Position numbers and translations under genes: made by a program. Positions 23,183-33,500 of a stretch of DNA of 37,057 nt are shown piece by piece. This stretch comes from a virus. Under the pieces are notes generated by a model. That model made no database searches. It saw only the letters and a program-made list of their open reading frames with translations, and had not been told where the DNA came from. The DNA lies in IMG/VR virus record IMGVR_UViG_3300026519_000547, positions 1 through 37,057 of that record. The stretch is one strand, 5' to 3'. Positions within the stretch are counted from its first letter, which is position 1, and every line of letters begins with the position of its first letter.

Positions 23183-23544
23183 TGGCGGTCTATGCAGACC
23201 AAAGCGACAATCAGGATCCGGTGGTTCAGGTTTCGGAGCAGGATCTGGAGCAGGCGGACGCCTGGCTGGACAGCCAGCTTCGGGCGCGCGGCATCGATCC
23301 GGTTCTGGTCGACCCGGCCCTTGCAGGCGGCGTGGCGCATCCCGTGTTGAACAAGCTTGCGCTGCATTACGCCTTGGTTTTGGCGGCCACCCGCGGTCAG
23401 GGGGACGAGGGCGGCATTCTGGCGGAGAAGATCCGCCATTATCGCGAGTTGTTGGCCGGAGATCTGAAGGTTTTGGGGCGCGAGGCGCTCGGGCTGACGC
23501 CGTCCTCGGCTGGTTATGGATCCGCGACGTTGGGGAGGGCATGA
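23182..23544 (+). CDS. head-tail connector-type protein
   Basis: This 120-residue helical protein sits in the usual place of gp6-type connector or adaptor genes. It starts at an ATG sharing one base with the upstream stop. The pattern EQADAWLDSQLRARGIDP ... HPVLNKLALHYALVLAATR fits the helical adaptor family. Position supports the role; sequence alone is weak. Confidence 0.7.
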   Translation: MAVYADQSDNQDPVVQVSEQDLEQADAWLDSQLRARGIDPVLVDPALAGGVAHPVLNKLALHYALVLAATRGQGDEGGILAEKIRHYRELLAGDLKVLGREALGLTPSSAGYGSATLGRA

Positions 23545-23972
23545 TGCTGGAGCTGGTGCTGGCGGTGCGCGACAGATTATCTGGCGGCAAGGCGTTACAG
23601 GATTGGGCGGCACAGTGGCATCAAGGACTCCCGGGCATCATGATCGGTTACAGCAAGCCGCGAATCGCCGACGGATGGCCGTTTGTTGCTTTGGTGGCCG
23701 GAACCAGCGGTCTCCAATTCGCCAATCGGAACAGCGGGCGGGCGGCGGTGCATCTGATTTGCGGGGTGCGTTACGAGGGTATCGGGGAAGATGGCTATGT
23801 CGCGGCCGCCAGATTGGATATGGCGGCGCTCGAAGATATCCGTGCAGGCGGAGGGTTCGGCGGCTCGGACTGGAACGCAGTCGCCGTGGAAACCCGGTTG
23901 CTGGACATAAACTTGAGCCACCCGAATTTCGAAATAGAACGGGCGGTGATTTTTTCCGTTTCAATTCAATGA
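23541..23972 (+). CDS. tail-completion/terminator-like protein
   Basis: This 143-residue protein begins MMLELVLAVRDRLSGG, with GGGGAGGG before the ATG. A beta-rich body follows (WPFVALVAGTSGLQFANRNS, then AAVHLICGVRYEG) and ends FEIERAVIFSVSIQ. Length, fold pattern and place directly before the tail tube fit the gpU-like tail terminator that caps the tube. Confidence 0.75.
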   Translation: MMLELVLAVRDRLSGGKALQDWAAQWHQGLPGIMIGYSKPRIADGWPFVALVAGTSGLQFANRNSGRAAVHLICGVRYEGIGEDGYVAAARLDMAALEDIRAGGGFGGSDWNAVAVETRLLDINLSHPNFEIERAVIFSVSIQ

Positions 23973-23981
23973 GGTCTGACG

Positions 23982-24719
23982 ATGCCTACGTTCAATTATC
24001 TGGGTAAGGGTTCAGTATTCATGGGTCAGAAAGGCAGCGGCAAATATCTGCCGATCGGTAACGCGCCGCAATTGGTGTTCAATGCCGAAGAGGAAAAAAA
24101 TGAGCTGCCTGATTATGAAAATCCCGGTGGCGGAATCGTGGCGTCCGTCAGCCGCATCAGCAGGGTATCCGCCACGGTGACGTTCAACGATTTGCGTCCG
24201 GAAAATCTGGAATTTCTGCTGCGGGGAACGAAAACCGTGGTGACCGGCAGCGCGGTGACAGGTGAATCCCATACGGCCAGTCTGGATGGCTACGTCAGGC
24301 TGAACGGGATCATCGATCCGGCTCAACCGGTAACCGTCAAAGATAGCGTGGGCACCACGACGTTCGCGGAAGGCAGCGATTATGTGATTATGCGGGGAGG
24401 TTTGCACATTCCATCCACTTCAGCAATCCCCGACAACAGCACTATTCTGGTCGATTATACCTCGCTCTCCGGCAACAAAGTGGAAGCGCTGACTGCAGGC
24501 GGGAAAGAGTTCACCATGTATTTCGATGGTCTCAACGAGGGCAAGAACAATACGCCGGTGATCGTGACCGTGCATCGGGTTAAGCCGGCGCCATTCTCGA
24601 ACCTGCCGTTCATCGGCAACGATTTCGCAGCCGTGGATGTTCAGATCGACGTTCTCAAGGACGAAACGATCACAGGTTCCAATCTGTCGCAGTATTTCAA
24701 GGTCGAAGCGGCTATCTGA
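23982..24719 (+). CDS. major tail (tube) protein
   Basis: This 245-residue protein forms the tail tube. It has a long beta-rich body (TFNYLGKGSVFMGQKGSGKY, ASVSRISRVSATVTFNDLRP, GKEFTMYFDGLNEGKNN) and ends in a typical tube pattern (VDVQIDVLKDETITGSNLSQ, then YFKVEAA). Location between terminator and chaperone genes is diagnostic. Residues ~75-160 look like a domain inserted between strands. Confidence 0.85.
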   Translation: MPTFNYLGKGSVFMGQKGSGKYLPIGNAPQLVFNAEEEKNELPDYENPGGGIVASVSRISRVSATVTFNDLRPENLEFLLRGTKTVVTGSAVTGESHTASLDGYVRLNGIIDPAQPVTVKDSVGTTTFAEGSDYVIMRGGLHIPSTSAIPDNSTILVDYTSLSGNKVEALTAGGKEFTMYFDGLNEGKNNTPVIVTVHRVKPAPFSNLPFIGNDFAAVDVQIDVLKDETITGSNLSQYFKVEAAI

Positions 24720-24732
24720 CGGGGAGCGAATC

Positions 24733-25053
24733 ATGTCGAAATCTTTTCAATTTCAATTGCCATCCGGCGCCAATGTGATCATCAGAAATCCGACGGTCAA
24801 GGGCGTGCGCAAATTTATCCGCGCCTGCGCGCCTTTCATCGATCAGGACGGCGAGCCGTCCGATTCCGTGATGCTCGAATCGCTGTTCAATGATTTCATT
24901 CCCATGGTGGCCGAAGCGGTCGAACGGTCGGAGGCGCAGATAGAGGAAATGGATCCGATTGACTATCAAGTCCTGGCCCAGGAGGTTATCGGAGTCTACC
25001 AGGATTTTTTGGGACGTATGGGCGACCGGACGAACCGGAACTCTGCGCCCTGA
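24733..25053 (+). CDS. tail assembly chaperone, short form (G-like)
   Basis: This 106-residue protein lies between tail tube and tape measure, the standard place for tail assembly chaperones. The pattern FQFQLPSGANVIIRNPTVKG, then FIRACAPFIDQDGEP, is typical of such proteins. At codons 91-93 (GAT TTT TTG) it carries a slippery heptamer TTTTTTG at 25005-25011. A -1 shift there would append 74 residues of the overlapping frame, giving a ~167-residue fusion, as in the lambda G/GT system. Confidence 0.85.
   Translation: MSKSFQFQLPSGANVIIRNPTVKGVRKFIRACAPFIDQDGEPSDSVMLESLFNDFIPMVAEAVERSEAQIEEMDPIDYQVLAQEVIGVYQDFLGRMGDRTNRNSAP
25005..25011 (+). promoter_or_regulatory. -1 frameshift slippery site T TTT TTG
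   Basis: Reading frame of the chaperone gene gives gaT TTT TTG. Slipping back one base gives frame GGG ACG TAT ..., which is open from 25011 through to the TAG-less frame at 25235 and joins the downstream overlapping reading frame. The heptamer fits X XXY YYZ and the gene context is that of known programmed tail frameshifts. Confidence 0.75.
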
Positions 25054-25235
25054 TGTTGTGGGCCGGATTTCCGTTCGACCAATGGGAATCCATCCCCATC
25101 GATTTCGCCCTGAATGTGATTAGAAGCCGTCAGCGCATGGAAATGGAACGGCTGGTGATGTCGGCCAGAATCGCTGTCTGGGGTGATGATAAGACGATCG
25201 AAAAATGCCTGAGAACTCCATCGAAATCCGACTAG
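25011..25235 (+). CDS. frameshift extension of the tail chaperone (T-like)
   Basis: This -1 frame continues without stops from the slippery site, encoding GTYGRPDEPELCALMLWAGF ... WGDDKTIEKCLRTPSKSD. An ATG at 25053 could begin a separate 60-residue protein, but it has no good Shine-Dalgarno and the open frame upstream of it supports translation as a fusion. The T part should bring the chaperone to the tape measure during tail assembly. It overlaps the tape measure start by 31 bp. Confidence 0.75.
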   Translation, partial: GTYGRPDEPELCALMLWAGFPFDQWESIPIDFALNVIRSRQRMEMERLVMSARIAVWGDDKTIEKCLRTPSKSD

Positions 25236-27691
25236 GACTGGAACTGCGAGGCATTCGCGGCGACCTGCGGCGGATGCGTTCGGAATTCAATCAGGCGTTT
25301 TCCGGCATTCGCCGGTCGTCTCTATCCTTGGGCCGGGCTCTGGCCGGCGTGTTTTCCGGTCTGTCCGCCGCCGCGGGTATCCATTCAATCGTCAGGATCG
25401 GCGTGGAAATGGATTCCCTGCGCCGGCGTCTCAAGGCCGTCAGTCGGGATCAGCATGACTTTTCTTCTTCGCTTCGGTTCGTCCGATCGGAGGCAAACCG
25501 CCTGGGACAGGATTTCCAGCAGCTTCTTCGCAGCTATATCGATTTCAAAGCGGCGACAGATGCCGCAAACCTCGGAATAGACCAGTCCAGGGAGATTTTC
25601 AGCGCCTTCAGTGAGACTATTTCGGTGCTCGGTCTCAGCAGCGAGGAGGCGGGCAGGATCTTTTTGGCGCTGCGGCAAATGGTATCCGGCGGCGTTTTGC
25701 AGATGCAGGATCTGAATCAGATTGCCGAGTCGCTGCCCGGCGCGTTCGATGTCTTCGCAAAGGCCATGGGCGTTTCCGTTCAGGAGCTGCGGCAGTTGAC
25801 CAGCGAAGCCAGGATCAACGCCACGCCGGCTCTACTGAGGGTTTCCCGTGTGTTGCGCGAGCGATTCGGACGCAATGTCGCCGATTCCGCCAACAGCGCA
25901 CGGGCGGCCTTCAACCGCCTTTCCACCGCCTGGCAGCGATTCGCCGACGCCATCGCCACATCCGGCGCGCTCGATGCGCTGGTGGATAGCGTCAACAGAT
26001 TACGCGAGCTATTGAGCGATCAGGGCGTCATCAATAGCGTTAAAAAATTCACCCATACCCTGATCGATGGTTTTTCCGCCGCGGTCAAACACGGCACTAC
26101 GTTGGTCAAGGTGTTGGTTCTGCTGAAGGCGGCCGCCGCCGGATTGCGTATCGGGAGGAGTTTCGGTCCTCTGGGCGGATTGGTGGGCGGGCTGGCCGGA
26201 ACCGGGTCCGGGTTGGCGGCGCTGAAGGAGGTCGACGCGCTGTTGAAAAGCTGGCGCAAGGAAACTGCAGGGGCTGCAAACGATACCAGCGGCTATGTGG
26301 ATCAAGTGGCGAAGCTGCGGGACCAATACAAACTGGCTACGGAATACCTGAAACAGTGGGGAGCCGCCTATGCGGATGCGCGGAAAAAAGGCAATGAGGC
26401 TCTCCAAAACACGATCAAGAAGGAAATCGATCGCTGGGCATTCATCGCGCAGGAAGCCAGGAAACAATTGGATCTGCTGGCAAAAAGAAGCGCTCCGGAA
26501 GTTCTGCCTGCGGTTCCCAAAGGAAAACCAAAACCTCCGCATCCGGTCATCGTCGACAAGCCGGGAAAAGAGATCGATGTCGGGCGGATTCGCAAAGAAT
26601 TGAGACAAATCGACGCCGAGATTTTGCGGTTGCAAGGGAGAACAGTAGAGGCCACCCGGGCGGCGCTGGAGACGCAATTCGCAGGTCTAGTTGAGAAGCT
26701 GCGCAAAATCGGCGATCGGGCTGGCCTGGCGAAAGTCGAAAAACTCATAGACATGTCGGTTGCCAGAGCCCAATTGGCATCGCTGACGGAAGATTACTCG
26801 AAATTCCGTGATCGCGTCGGTCGGGCTCTGGATCAAGTCAATCAGAAGGTCCAGCTTGGCATTCTGTCGCAACGCGAAGGCCAGGCGCAGCTGACGCGGT
26901 TGTACGAGGATGCCATCGACAAGATGCGCCAATACCGGGTGCAGGCGGCGAAACTGCCGGGCAGCAAGGCATTCATAGGGGAATTGAGATCCGCCGTTTT
27001 GGAAACGCAGGTGCAATTGCGGCAGATCAAGAGTCAGTTCGGCCAGTTTTTCATGGGCATCACCGATGATGTGAGGAATGCGCTGTCATCGCTCTTCCAG
27101 GGACTGATAGACGGCAACAAATCCATCAAGCAAAGCTTGATCGATTTCGCCCGTGGCCTGGCCGAATCGATTCAAAGGCGTCTGTCGGAAAGAGCTGCGG
27201 ACGCGCTGACCAAGGCGCTGCTCGGGGACAGCACGAAAAAGGCGTTCGATCAATTATTGAATCAGGCGACTTCGACGTTCGAAAGAATGGGCCAGTCATT
27301 GACTTCCATCTTGAGCAGCGCCGTCAGCGGAATCGGGAGTATATTGCGCAATCTTTTCAGCAGTCTTGGCAATAGTCTGGGTAGTTCATACGTGAGCACT
27401 TATCACGATGGCAGGGGTTTCAGCGGGAAGCGGATTGGCGGGCCCGTTCTTGGGGCGCCAAGATTGCACCGTGGATTGATGCCGGACGAATTCCTTGCGG
27501 TCTTACAAAAGGGAGAGGTCGTGTTGCCGAAAAATCTGGTCAAAAACATGCCGAAGAAAGATGCGGGTGGAAACCATATCGTGGTGAACAACTCGTTTAT
27601 TATTTCGTCCCCGACCGACAGATCGAGCCAGGAGCAAATCGCTGCCAAGGCGGGGCTAGCGATAAGCCGCGCGATTAGGAGGATGGAGTAG
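25205..27691 (+). CDS. tape measure protein
   Basis: This 828-residue protein sets tail length and helps eject DNA. The N-terminal region holds the Phage-tail-TMP-like segment (LGLSSEEAGRIFLALRQMVS, LNQIAESLPGAFDVFAKAMG, residues ~145-200). Several long helices follow (~255-620), including a glycine-rich hydrophobic stretch SFGPLGGLVGGLAGTGSGLA, and the end is GEVVLPKNLVKNM ... NNSFIISSP. At ~1.5 angstroms per residue the tail would be roughly 120 nm (inference). No strong ribosome site precedes the ATG, so coupling to the chaperone fusion is likely. Confidence 0.95.
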   Translation: MPENSIEIRLGLELRGIRGDLRRMRSEFNQAFSGIRRSSLSLGRALAGVFSGLSAAAGIHSIVRIGVEMDSLRRRLKAVSRDQHDFSSSLRFVRSEANRLGQDFQQLLRSYIDFKAATDAANLGIDQSREIFSAFSETISVLGLSSEEAGRIFLALRQMVSGGVLQMQDLNQIAESLPGAFDVFAKAMGVSVQELRQLTSEARINATPALLRVSRVLRERFGRNVADSANSARAAFNRLSTAWQRFADAIATSGALDALVDSVNRLRELLSDQGVINSVKKFTHTLIDGFSAAVKHGTTLVKVLVLLKAAAAGLRIGRSFGPLGGLVGGLAGTGSGLAALKEVDALLKSWRKETAGAANDTSGYVDQVAKLRDQYKLATEYLKQWGAAYADARKKGNEALQNTIKKEIDRWAFIAQEARKQLDLLAKRSAPEVLPAVPKGKPKPPHPVIVDKPGKEIDVGRIRKELRQIDAEILRLQGRTVEATRAALETQFAGLVEKLRKIGDRAGLAKVEKLIDMSVARAQLASLTEDYSKFRDRVGRALDQVNQKVQLGILSQREGQAQLTRLYEDAIDKMRQYRVQAAKLPGSKAFIGELRSAVLETQVQLRQIKSQFGQFFMGITDDVRNALSSLFQGLIDGNKSIKQSLIDFARGLAESIQRRLSERAADALTKALLGDSTKKAFDQLLNQATSTFERMGQSLTSILSSAVSGIGSILRNLFSSLGNSLGSSYVSTYHDGRGFSGKRIGGPVLGAPRLHRGLMPDEFLAVLQKGEVVLPKNLVKNMPKKDAGGNHIVVNNSFIISSPTDRSSQEQIAAKAGLAISRAIRRME

Positions 27692-28320
27692 TGCCTTACC
27701 CGGTCTTGGATGTCGGGATCGATTACGGTACTGCGGGCGGACCAGGGTTTTCCACCGATATTGTCACTTCGGCGTCAGCGTTCGAAAAGCGTACCTCGCG
27801 CAATCTATATCCTCGAGGACGTTGGCAGCTTGGGGAGCGCCTGGTCGACGAGACCATGCTGCAGTATTTGCATTCGTTCTTCGTCGCGATGGAAGGCCGA
27901 TTCGGGACTTTCCGGTTCAAGGATTGGGGCGATTATACCGCAGACAAGTCGGGCGTCGTCTCGCGCGGGGCGGTTCAGCAGGGCATCGGTCAGTACGTGG
28001 ATGCCAACACCGCGATGCTGATGAAAAAATATACGGTTTCCGGGGTGGAAACCAAACGCCGGATTTTCTTCCCAATTGCATCCTCTGTGGTGGTGGAGGT
28101 CAACGGATCCCCAGCGTCCATCACCGTCAACGATGAAACCGGCCTGGTGACTTTCGGTTCGCCCATCGCCAATACGGACGTGATCACTGCTTCGTTCGAG
28201 TTTCACTGCCCGGCTAGATTCGATTCAGACGAATTCGTGGCATCGTTCGAAAACATGGAGAACGGGTACAAGGTGTTCTTTCTGCAATCATTACCGGTGA
28301 AGGAGGTTTTGCCCTACTGA
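27691..28320 (+). CDS. DUF2460 distal tail protein
   Basis: This 209-residue protein belongs to the DUF2460 family found in gene transfer agent and lambda-like tail tips. Marks are the start PVLDVGIDYGTAGGPGFSTD, the pattern YLHSFFVAMEGRFGTFRFKD, and the ending FHCPARFDSDEFVASFEN. It probably forms the Dit-like ring connecting tube and tail tip. GTG start overlaps the tape measure stop by one base. Confidence 0.92.
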   Translation: MPYPVLDVGIDYGTAGGPGFSTDIVTSASAFEKRTSRNLYPRGRWQLGERLVDETMLQYLHSFFVAMEGRFGTFRFKDWGDYTADKSGVVSRGAVQQGIGQYVDANTAMLMKKYTVSGVETKRRIFFPIASSVVVEVNGSPASITVNDETGLVTFGSPIANTDVITASFEFHCPARFDSDEFVASFENMENGYKVFFLQSLPVKEVLPY

Positions 28321-29174
28321 TGAAAACAGTCAATCAGTGGTTGAAAGACAAGCTAGCGACTCAGTCGGTGAAACTGGCGCACATCGCCCGGATCCGGCGC
28401 AAGGATGGCCAGCTGTTCGGTTTCATAGAATCGGACGTCCCTGTGACTATCGAAGGAGTGGAGTACAAGCCCCAGGAAGGAATGAAGCAGTCCACGACAA
28501 AATGGAGCAGCAAGGGCACTCCGAATCACCAAACATTCGTCGGATATCTGTCGTCCCCGGACATTGTGGAAGAAGAATTGGAAGCAGGGCTGTTCGACGA
28601 TGCGCGCGTGGATATCGCGTTGATCGATCTCGACAATCCCCCTGCCGTGTTTGCCGCCGGCGACATGATATGGCTGGGATCCTTTTTCATCGGAGAGGTG
28701 AAGTTGATCGATGGGATATTCCAGGCGGAGATCGTTTCGCTGTCGGACAAGCTGCGCACACCGATCGTAGAGCTGACTTCTCCAACCTGCCGCGCGAGCT
28801 TCGGGGACGCCCGGTGCAAGTTCGATCTCAGCACCGTCAGGGTGGCCACCACCATTGTTTCCGCCACTGCGACACAAATCGTGGTGGCGGATTCAATCGC
28901 GTCTCTGAACATGGCCTATGGAAAGATCACCATCAATACAGGTAGGCTTAAGGGACAGACTTTCGATGTGCTGTCAGCCGCCGATGCCACGACACTGGAC
29001 TTGTTCATCCCGTTGGAATTGCAGCCCGCGGTTGGGGACTCGGTTTCCGTTTACGGCGGTTGCGACAAAACAATCGCCGCATGCCGTGGCTATAACAATG
29101 CGGTCAACTTTCAAGGGGAGCCGAACATTCCGGGGGCGGATAAGTGGAAGGCCGGGTTTCGAGAAGTGCTCTGA
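28320..29174 (+). CDS. DUF2163/BR0599 tail-tip hub with Fe-S cysteine pattern
   Basis: This 284-residue protein has an N-terminal DUF2163 half (KLAHIARIRRKDGQLFGFIE, then GVEYKPQEGM) and a C-terminal BR0599-like half. The four cysteines C157/C166 and C248/C255 have CX8C and CX6C spacings, matching the 4Fe-4S ligand arrangement of lambda gpL-type tail-tip proteins. A hub subunit that may close the tail tube. No other cysteine pattern occurs in it. Confidence 0.92.
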   Translation: MKTVNQWLKDKLATQSVKLAHIARIRRKDGQLFGFIESDVPVTIEGVEYKPQEGMKQSTTKWSSKGTPNHQTFVGYLSSPDIVEEELEAGLFDDARVDIALIDLDNPPAVFAAGDMIWLGSFFIGEVKLIDGIFQAEIVSLSDKLRTPIVELTSPTCRASFGDARCKFDLSTVRVATTIVSATATQIVVADSIASLNMAYGKITINTGRLKGQTFDVLSAADATTLDLFIPLELQPAVGDSVSVYGGCDKTIAACRGYNNAVNFQGEPNIPGADKWKAGFREVL

Positions 29175-29587
29175 TCGCAGAATCCCGGGAATGGATCGGC
29201 ACGCCCTACAGGCATGGCGTATGCGCGAAAGGCCACGGCAGCGATTGCGTCGGCTTCGCGCTGACGGTTTTCCAGAAATTCGGCCTGGTGCCTGACGATA
29301 TCAAATTGCCAAGGATCTATCCGATGGAACCGGAATCGTATCTGCTGCAACGTTATCTGGATAAATATCTGGTGCGCGCAGAGACAATCGAACCAGGGTT
29401 CGTCGGGCTCTTCAAGTTCAAGACATATCCGCAGCACCTTTGTATTTTCTCGACCATAGACAAAACCGGGCTGCCGGGCATGATTCACGCCAGTCTCTTG
29501 TTCAAACGGATCGTTGAACACCATTATTCCGACGAGTGGCAGCACTGGTTCGTCGGCGCCTATAAGCCGCACCAGGTGTTTTACTGA
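29144..29587 (+). CDS. NlpC/P60-family tail-tip peptidase
   Basis: This 147-residue cysteine peptidase should cleave peptidoglycan peptides at entry. C35 in GSDCVGF is the nucleophile and H98 (QHLCIF) or H115 (IHAS) the histidine partners. The pattern WIGTPYRHGVCAKGHGSDCV is characteristic. GTG at 29144 overlaps the hub gene by 31 bp. It lies, as usual, between the hub and host-specificity genes. Confidence 0.92.
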   Translation: MEGRVSRSALIAESREWIGTPYRHGVCAKGHGSDCVGFALTVFQKFGLVPDDIKLPRIYPMEPESYLLQRYLDKYLVRAETIEPGFVGLFKFKTYPQHLCIFSTIDKTGLPGMIHASLLFKRIVEHHYSDEWQHWFVGAYKPHQVFY

Positions 29588-30516
29588 TGGCCTCGTTGGT
29601 TCTGTCTGCCGCTGGATCCGGCATTGCTTCGTACGCGGCGGGTGGGTCGTCGACCGTTGTCTTCGCGGGGCTCACGGCGTCGCAGCTGGGCGCGGTCGTG
29701 GGCGCGGCGGTAGGTTCCGTGATCGATCAGTTGGTCATCTTTCCGGCCCTGTTCGGCGATTCCGGCGACAACCTGTCGCAGAATGTAACGATCGGCGCGA
29801 TGGCGGGAAACATCACGATGCCATCAGCGAATTACAGCACTCCGATTCCGATAATAGGGGGTATCGACAGGGTTCGCCTGGCCGGGAGTTTGATCTACGC
29901 CAGCAGCATCCGGGAAGAAGTATTGCAGGCGGCGCAGACTTCCGTTTCGAAACGCAGTGGCGGAAAGGGAGGTGGCGGTTCGTCAAAGGTGAAAACCACC
30001 ACCTATGTCAAGAAATACGAATATTTCGGGTCGTTTTCATTCATGTATTGCGAGGGCGAGGTGATATACGCGGAAATATACGCGAACGGAAAGCTGCTCA
30101 GCGCAGACTACGTGAACGAAGCGATCACCGAACATACGGGAACAGACGCCCAGATTCCGGACAGCATCATCGAAGGAGAATATGGCGCCGGTAACGCCCC
30201 GGCTTACCGAGGACGGGCCTATGTGACGTTCCGGGACGTTAATCTGGATCCTTTCGGAAACAGGATTCCGGAAGTGTCCGTAGTGCTTTATCCATCCGTC
30301 ACATCACTGAGCACGTTCATCACCAATATCCTGACCCGAGTCGGATTCGACGCGTCAGAAATTTACGTGGATGCCGCCATCGATTCGATCGTGTTTCACT
30401 CCGTCGTATTATCCGACACATTGAGTGTAAGAAATATCTTACAACAACTGGCGACGACATTTGATCTGTATTTCACAGAATCGGATGGCAAAATCAAGGT
30501 TGGGAAGCTGCAATGA
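29587..30516 (+). CDS. host-specificity tail protein, N-terminal module (truncated paralogue)
   Basis: This 309-residue protein corresponds to the N-terminal third of gene transfer agent-type host-specificity proteins. The glycine-rich membrane-like start (GAVVGAAVGSVIDQLV), a tail-typical STPIPIIGGIDRVRLAGSLI and the pattern AYRGRAYVTFRDVNLDPFGN are diagnostic. It ends at FTESDGKIKVGKL, the same point at which the next, larger gene is interrupted. The normal middle and C-terminal parts are missing here and are found in the following two genes. The stop overlaps the next start by 4 bp. Confidence 0.82.
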   Translation: MASLVLSAAGSGIASYAAGGSSTVVFAGLTASQLGAVVGAAVGSVIDQLVIFPALFGDSGDNLSQNVTIGAMAGNITMPSANYSTPIPIIGGIDRVRLAGSLIYASSIREEVLQAAQTSVSKRSGGKGGGGSSKVKTTTYVKKYEYFGSFSFMYCEGEVIYAEIYANGKLLSADYVNEAITEHTGTDAQIPDSIIEGEYGAGNAPAYRGRAYVTFRDVNLDPFGNRIPEVSVVLYPSVTSLSTFITNILTRVGFDASEIYVDAAIDSIVFHSVVLSDTLSVRNILQQLATTFDLYFTESDGKIKVGKLQ

Positions 30517-33500
30517 GTAGCGGAACGATGGAGACGATACATTTCGTCGCCACGAGGATCATCGCGCCCCTGGCTGGAACGGTGCTCGGCATCTACGGCG
30601 GCCCAATAACGGGATTGCTCGCCAGCATCACCACGCAGCTGCAATCCGATCTCATCATGCGGGAATGGTACAACCCGCCCGGACCGAAACAAAAGGATGG
30701 TCCGAGCACAAACCCAATTTCCCCGCCGGAAGCGACATATCTTGCCCCAGGCACGGATTATGGAAACCCGATCCAGCGCATATTCGGTGTCGTGAGCGTC
30801 AATACCAACTTGCTGGCCGTCAAGCAGAAAGGAATTTACGACGACAGCGTGCTTGTGTGGAACGATTTCGAAGGCCGGGTGCGGATCTCCAAGAAACGGA
30901 AAGTAGGCGGTTCATACATCTTGGCCAAGATGGAGACGCCCATTTACACTTTCGCGGTTATGGTTGGCGGCCCGATCACGGCGGTGCACCGGATTTGGTT
31001 CAATGGCGCAATTGTCTATGACCGAAGGGTTTTCGGGGATGCACGGGTTCAGTACCGCACCACCTCAGCCTATTTCACCGTTTACCTGGGGACCGACGAC
31101 CAGATGCCGGACCCGGATCTTGGATCGGATGTCGCCTATCGCGGTCGCTCGTATGTCGTGTTTCACAATGTTTCTCTCAAGGAATTCAATGACAGGATTC
31201 CGGATGTCAGGGTGGAAGTGAGCGGTCAGGATGTCGGCATCCAGGCTTTCAACTCCACGGATTATTACAGCGGTTATATGTCGTTCCAGGAGTTGCGGGC
31301 GGTGTACACCAATAAAGACAAAACCGGAACTCGCCAAACAGTCGACAGCTATACCATAGAATACGACAACAACGGTGACACAGTGATTCTGGACAGCCAA
31401 GGAGGGGAGGTTGATCCGGACGCTCTTGGGGAAGTCATGCCGTGGAGCATTCTTCCATTGCCTGGGCGCTTGGATACAGACTACGACGGAACCGTCTACG
31501 AGCGCAGTCGGAATGCCAAATATGCCATGTCGATCCCAAAGCTGATATGGCGTTATTACGACAGGAGCGGGAACAATCTAAGTCAAGAAAGATATTGGCT
31601 GCCTGGTCCGGGCGAGATTCCTGGCAGGTTCTATGGTTCCGGTTTCAACATCCATAAGGAAAACAAGCGTCAATATTACGGTGATTTGTTCGAGCAGGTG
31701 GACACGTGGTTTATGCGTGACCAGCTGACAAACAAGGATATGATTTCCGTTGATGATAACGTTCAGGGGTTCGTCTTCGGCAACAAAGCCGTGGTGGATT
31801 TCAAGAAGGATAATACGGTGCCCAGAGGCGCAGAATATCCGTATTACGCGGACATTCAGCCGGTCAATCTCTGGGCGATCGGCGACAGGATCCCGCTGTC
31901 GCTGGTGCTCTCCCATATCCTGGAACAGTGCGGTTTTTCCAAGGACGAATACGACGTGTCAGAATTCGCGACTTTGGAAATTCCAGGATTTGTACTGTCC
32001 CGGTACGAAACGGCCATAGAGACTTTGGCCAAGCTCAGCCGGGCGTATTTTTTCACCGTATCCGAAACAGATGGGAAACTGCGCATACGGCCGGAAGCAC
32101 AGCCAATATGGAATATTGACCACAGAAACTGCATGATCAACGAGGACGGACTGGTCGTCAATTCGTTGCACGACGTGGCAGGGCGCGACGGCTATTTTAG
32201 CAGCTCGAGCGGGACGTCAGAAGGACAGTTCACATTGTGCCTGGCGGCGGCAAAAGCCTACCAGGCAACTGGAGAGGGCGGCTGGTTGGATTACGCGGTC
32301 AGGCTCGGAGAAGCATCATTAACGCTTTATGCCGCCAACCCAGGCTCTGGAAGTGTCTGGGCGCCGCATTGGCTGTTCAATGTGAAGCGGCCGATCAAGC
32401 TGGATTCCGCGTTCATGTACGCCAATTTCGGTTTCGACGGATCGGGATCATTATCGATTCCTCATGGGGCGCCGTTCTACGGTGAGAACGTTAAAGATGT
32501 CACTAAGCTGAGCAGCGGCTGGGGCGTCTATTTGTGGCGAAACGTGTTCGCAGACATGGTTTATACCGGATATGTCCCCACGCTGAGTGTGTTCTGGGGG
32601 CGAGGACACGGAGATTGGTGGTATTGGGGGCGGGAAGAAGTTCCGCCGCCAGACCCACCGCCAGACCCACCGCCAGACCCTCCACCCCCGACGACCTATC
32701 AGTGGGAAGCGAATCCGTCCGGGCACGGTAAATGGACGTATTCCTATTCGTTCACCTATCACACATATGAAGGTATGGGAGTCGTCACGCCACCGGCACA
32801 TCCATTGCAAGCGCCGACAATTACCGACAGGCCGATGACGCTCGAAATCACCAGCGTCGATATTTCTACCGGGACGGTCAGCTATAACATTCCGGCTGAT
32901 TATTCACACAACGGTCGCGTGGCCGTCACGTATATCATGAGCGAGATCGGCGAGTACCTTGACGTTGGTGAAATGTATGAGGCTTGGCCGTTTTGGCGTC
33001 GGATGAAAGAGGGGGAAGTGGCCGGCGCTGGCGACAGCCTGTATTGGGCGCACGACGCCTATTCAGCCCTGTTCTCAATCACTGGGGAATCGCGTTGGTT
33101 GGACTGTAAATCCGCAAATGAGAACACTCTCCTCTCCGTCTCCAATCTGGACGATGGCAGATTGTGGATGTTCGAGTTTCCGGGCGTTAAGGAAGCGTTC
33201 GTCGATAACAGCATGTTCTTCCGGTCGGATAGGGACGGTGTAACGATCAAAAACGTGTCCCGGGATGAATTCTCCGGGCGGGTGGTCCTGGCCGTTCCAC
33301 GAGGCACAGGGGAAGTGCAGATCGGCCGCGGATTTTATGACGATAACACAATAACAGAAATCTACTGGGAAGTGGAACTTGTAGACGGCGACCCGCAGAG
33401 GCTGTCAGACTTCATATACGACTCCGGAAAAGGCGTCCAGAAAACGGGGGTCACTTTGGCGTTCGACGATAGGCAGACGTTTGACCCTCGCCACCGGTAC

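Noticed and set aside
25053-25235. Separate 60-residue gene starting at its own ATG
   Set aside because: No good Shine-Dalgarno, and the frame is open back to the slippery heptamer, so a frameshift fusion is the better reading.
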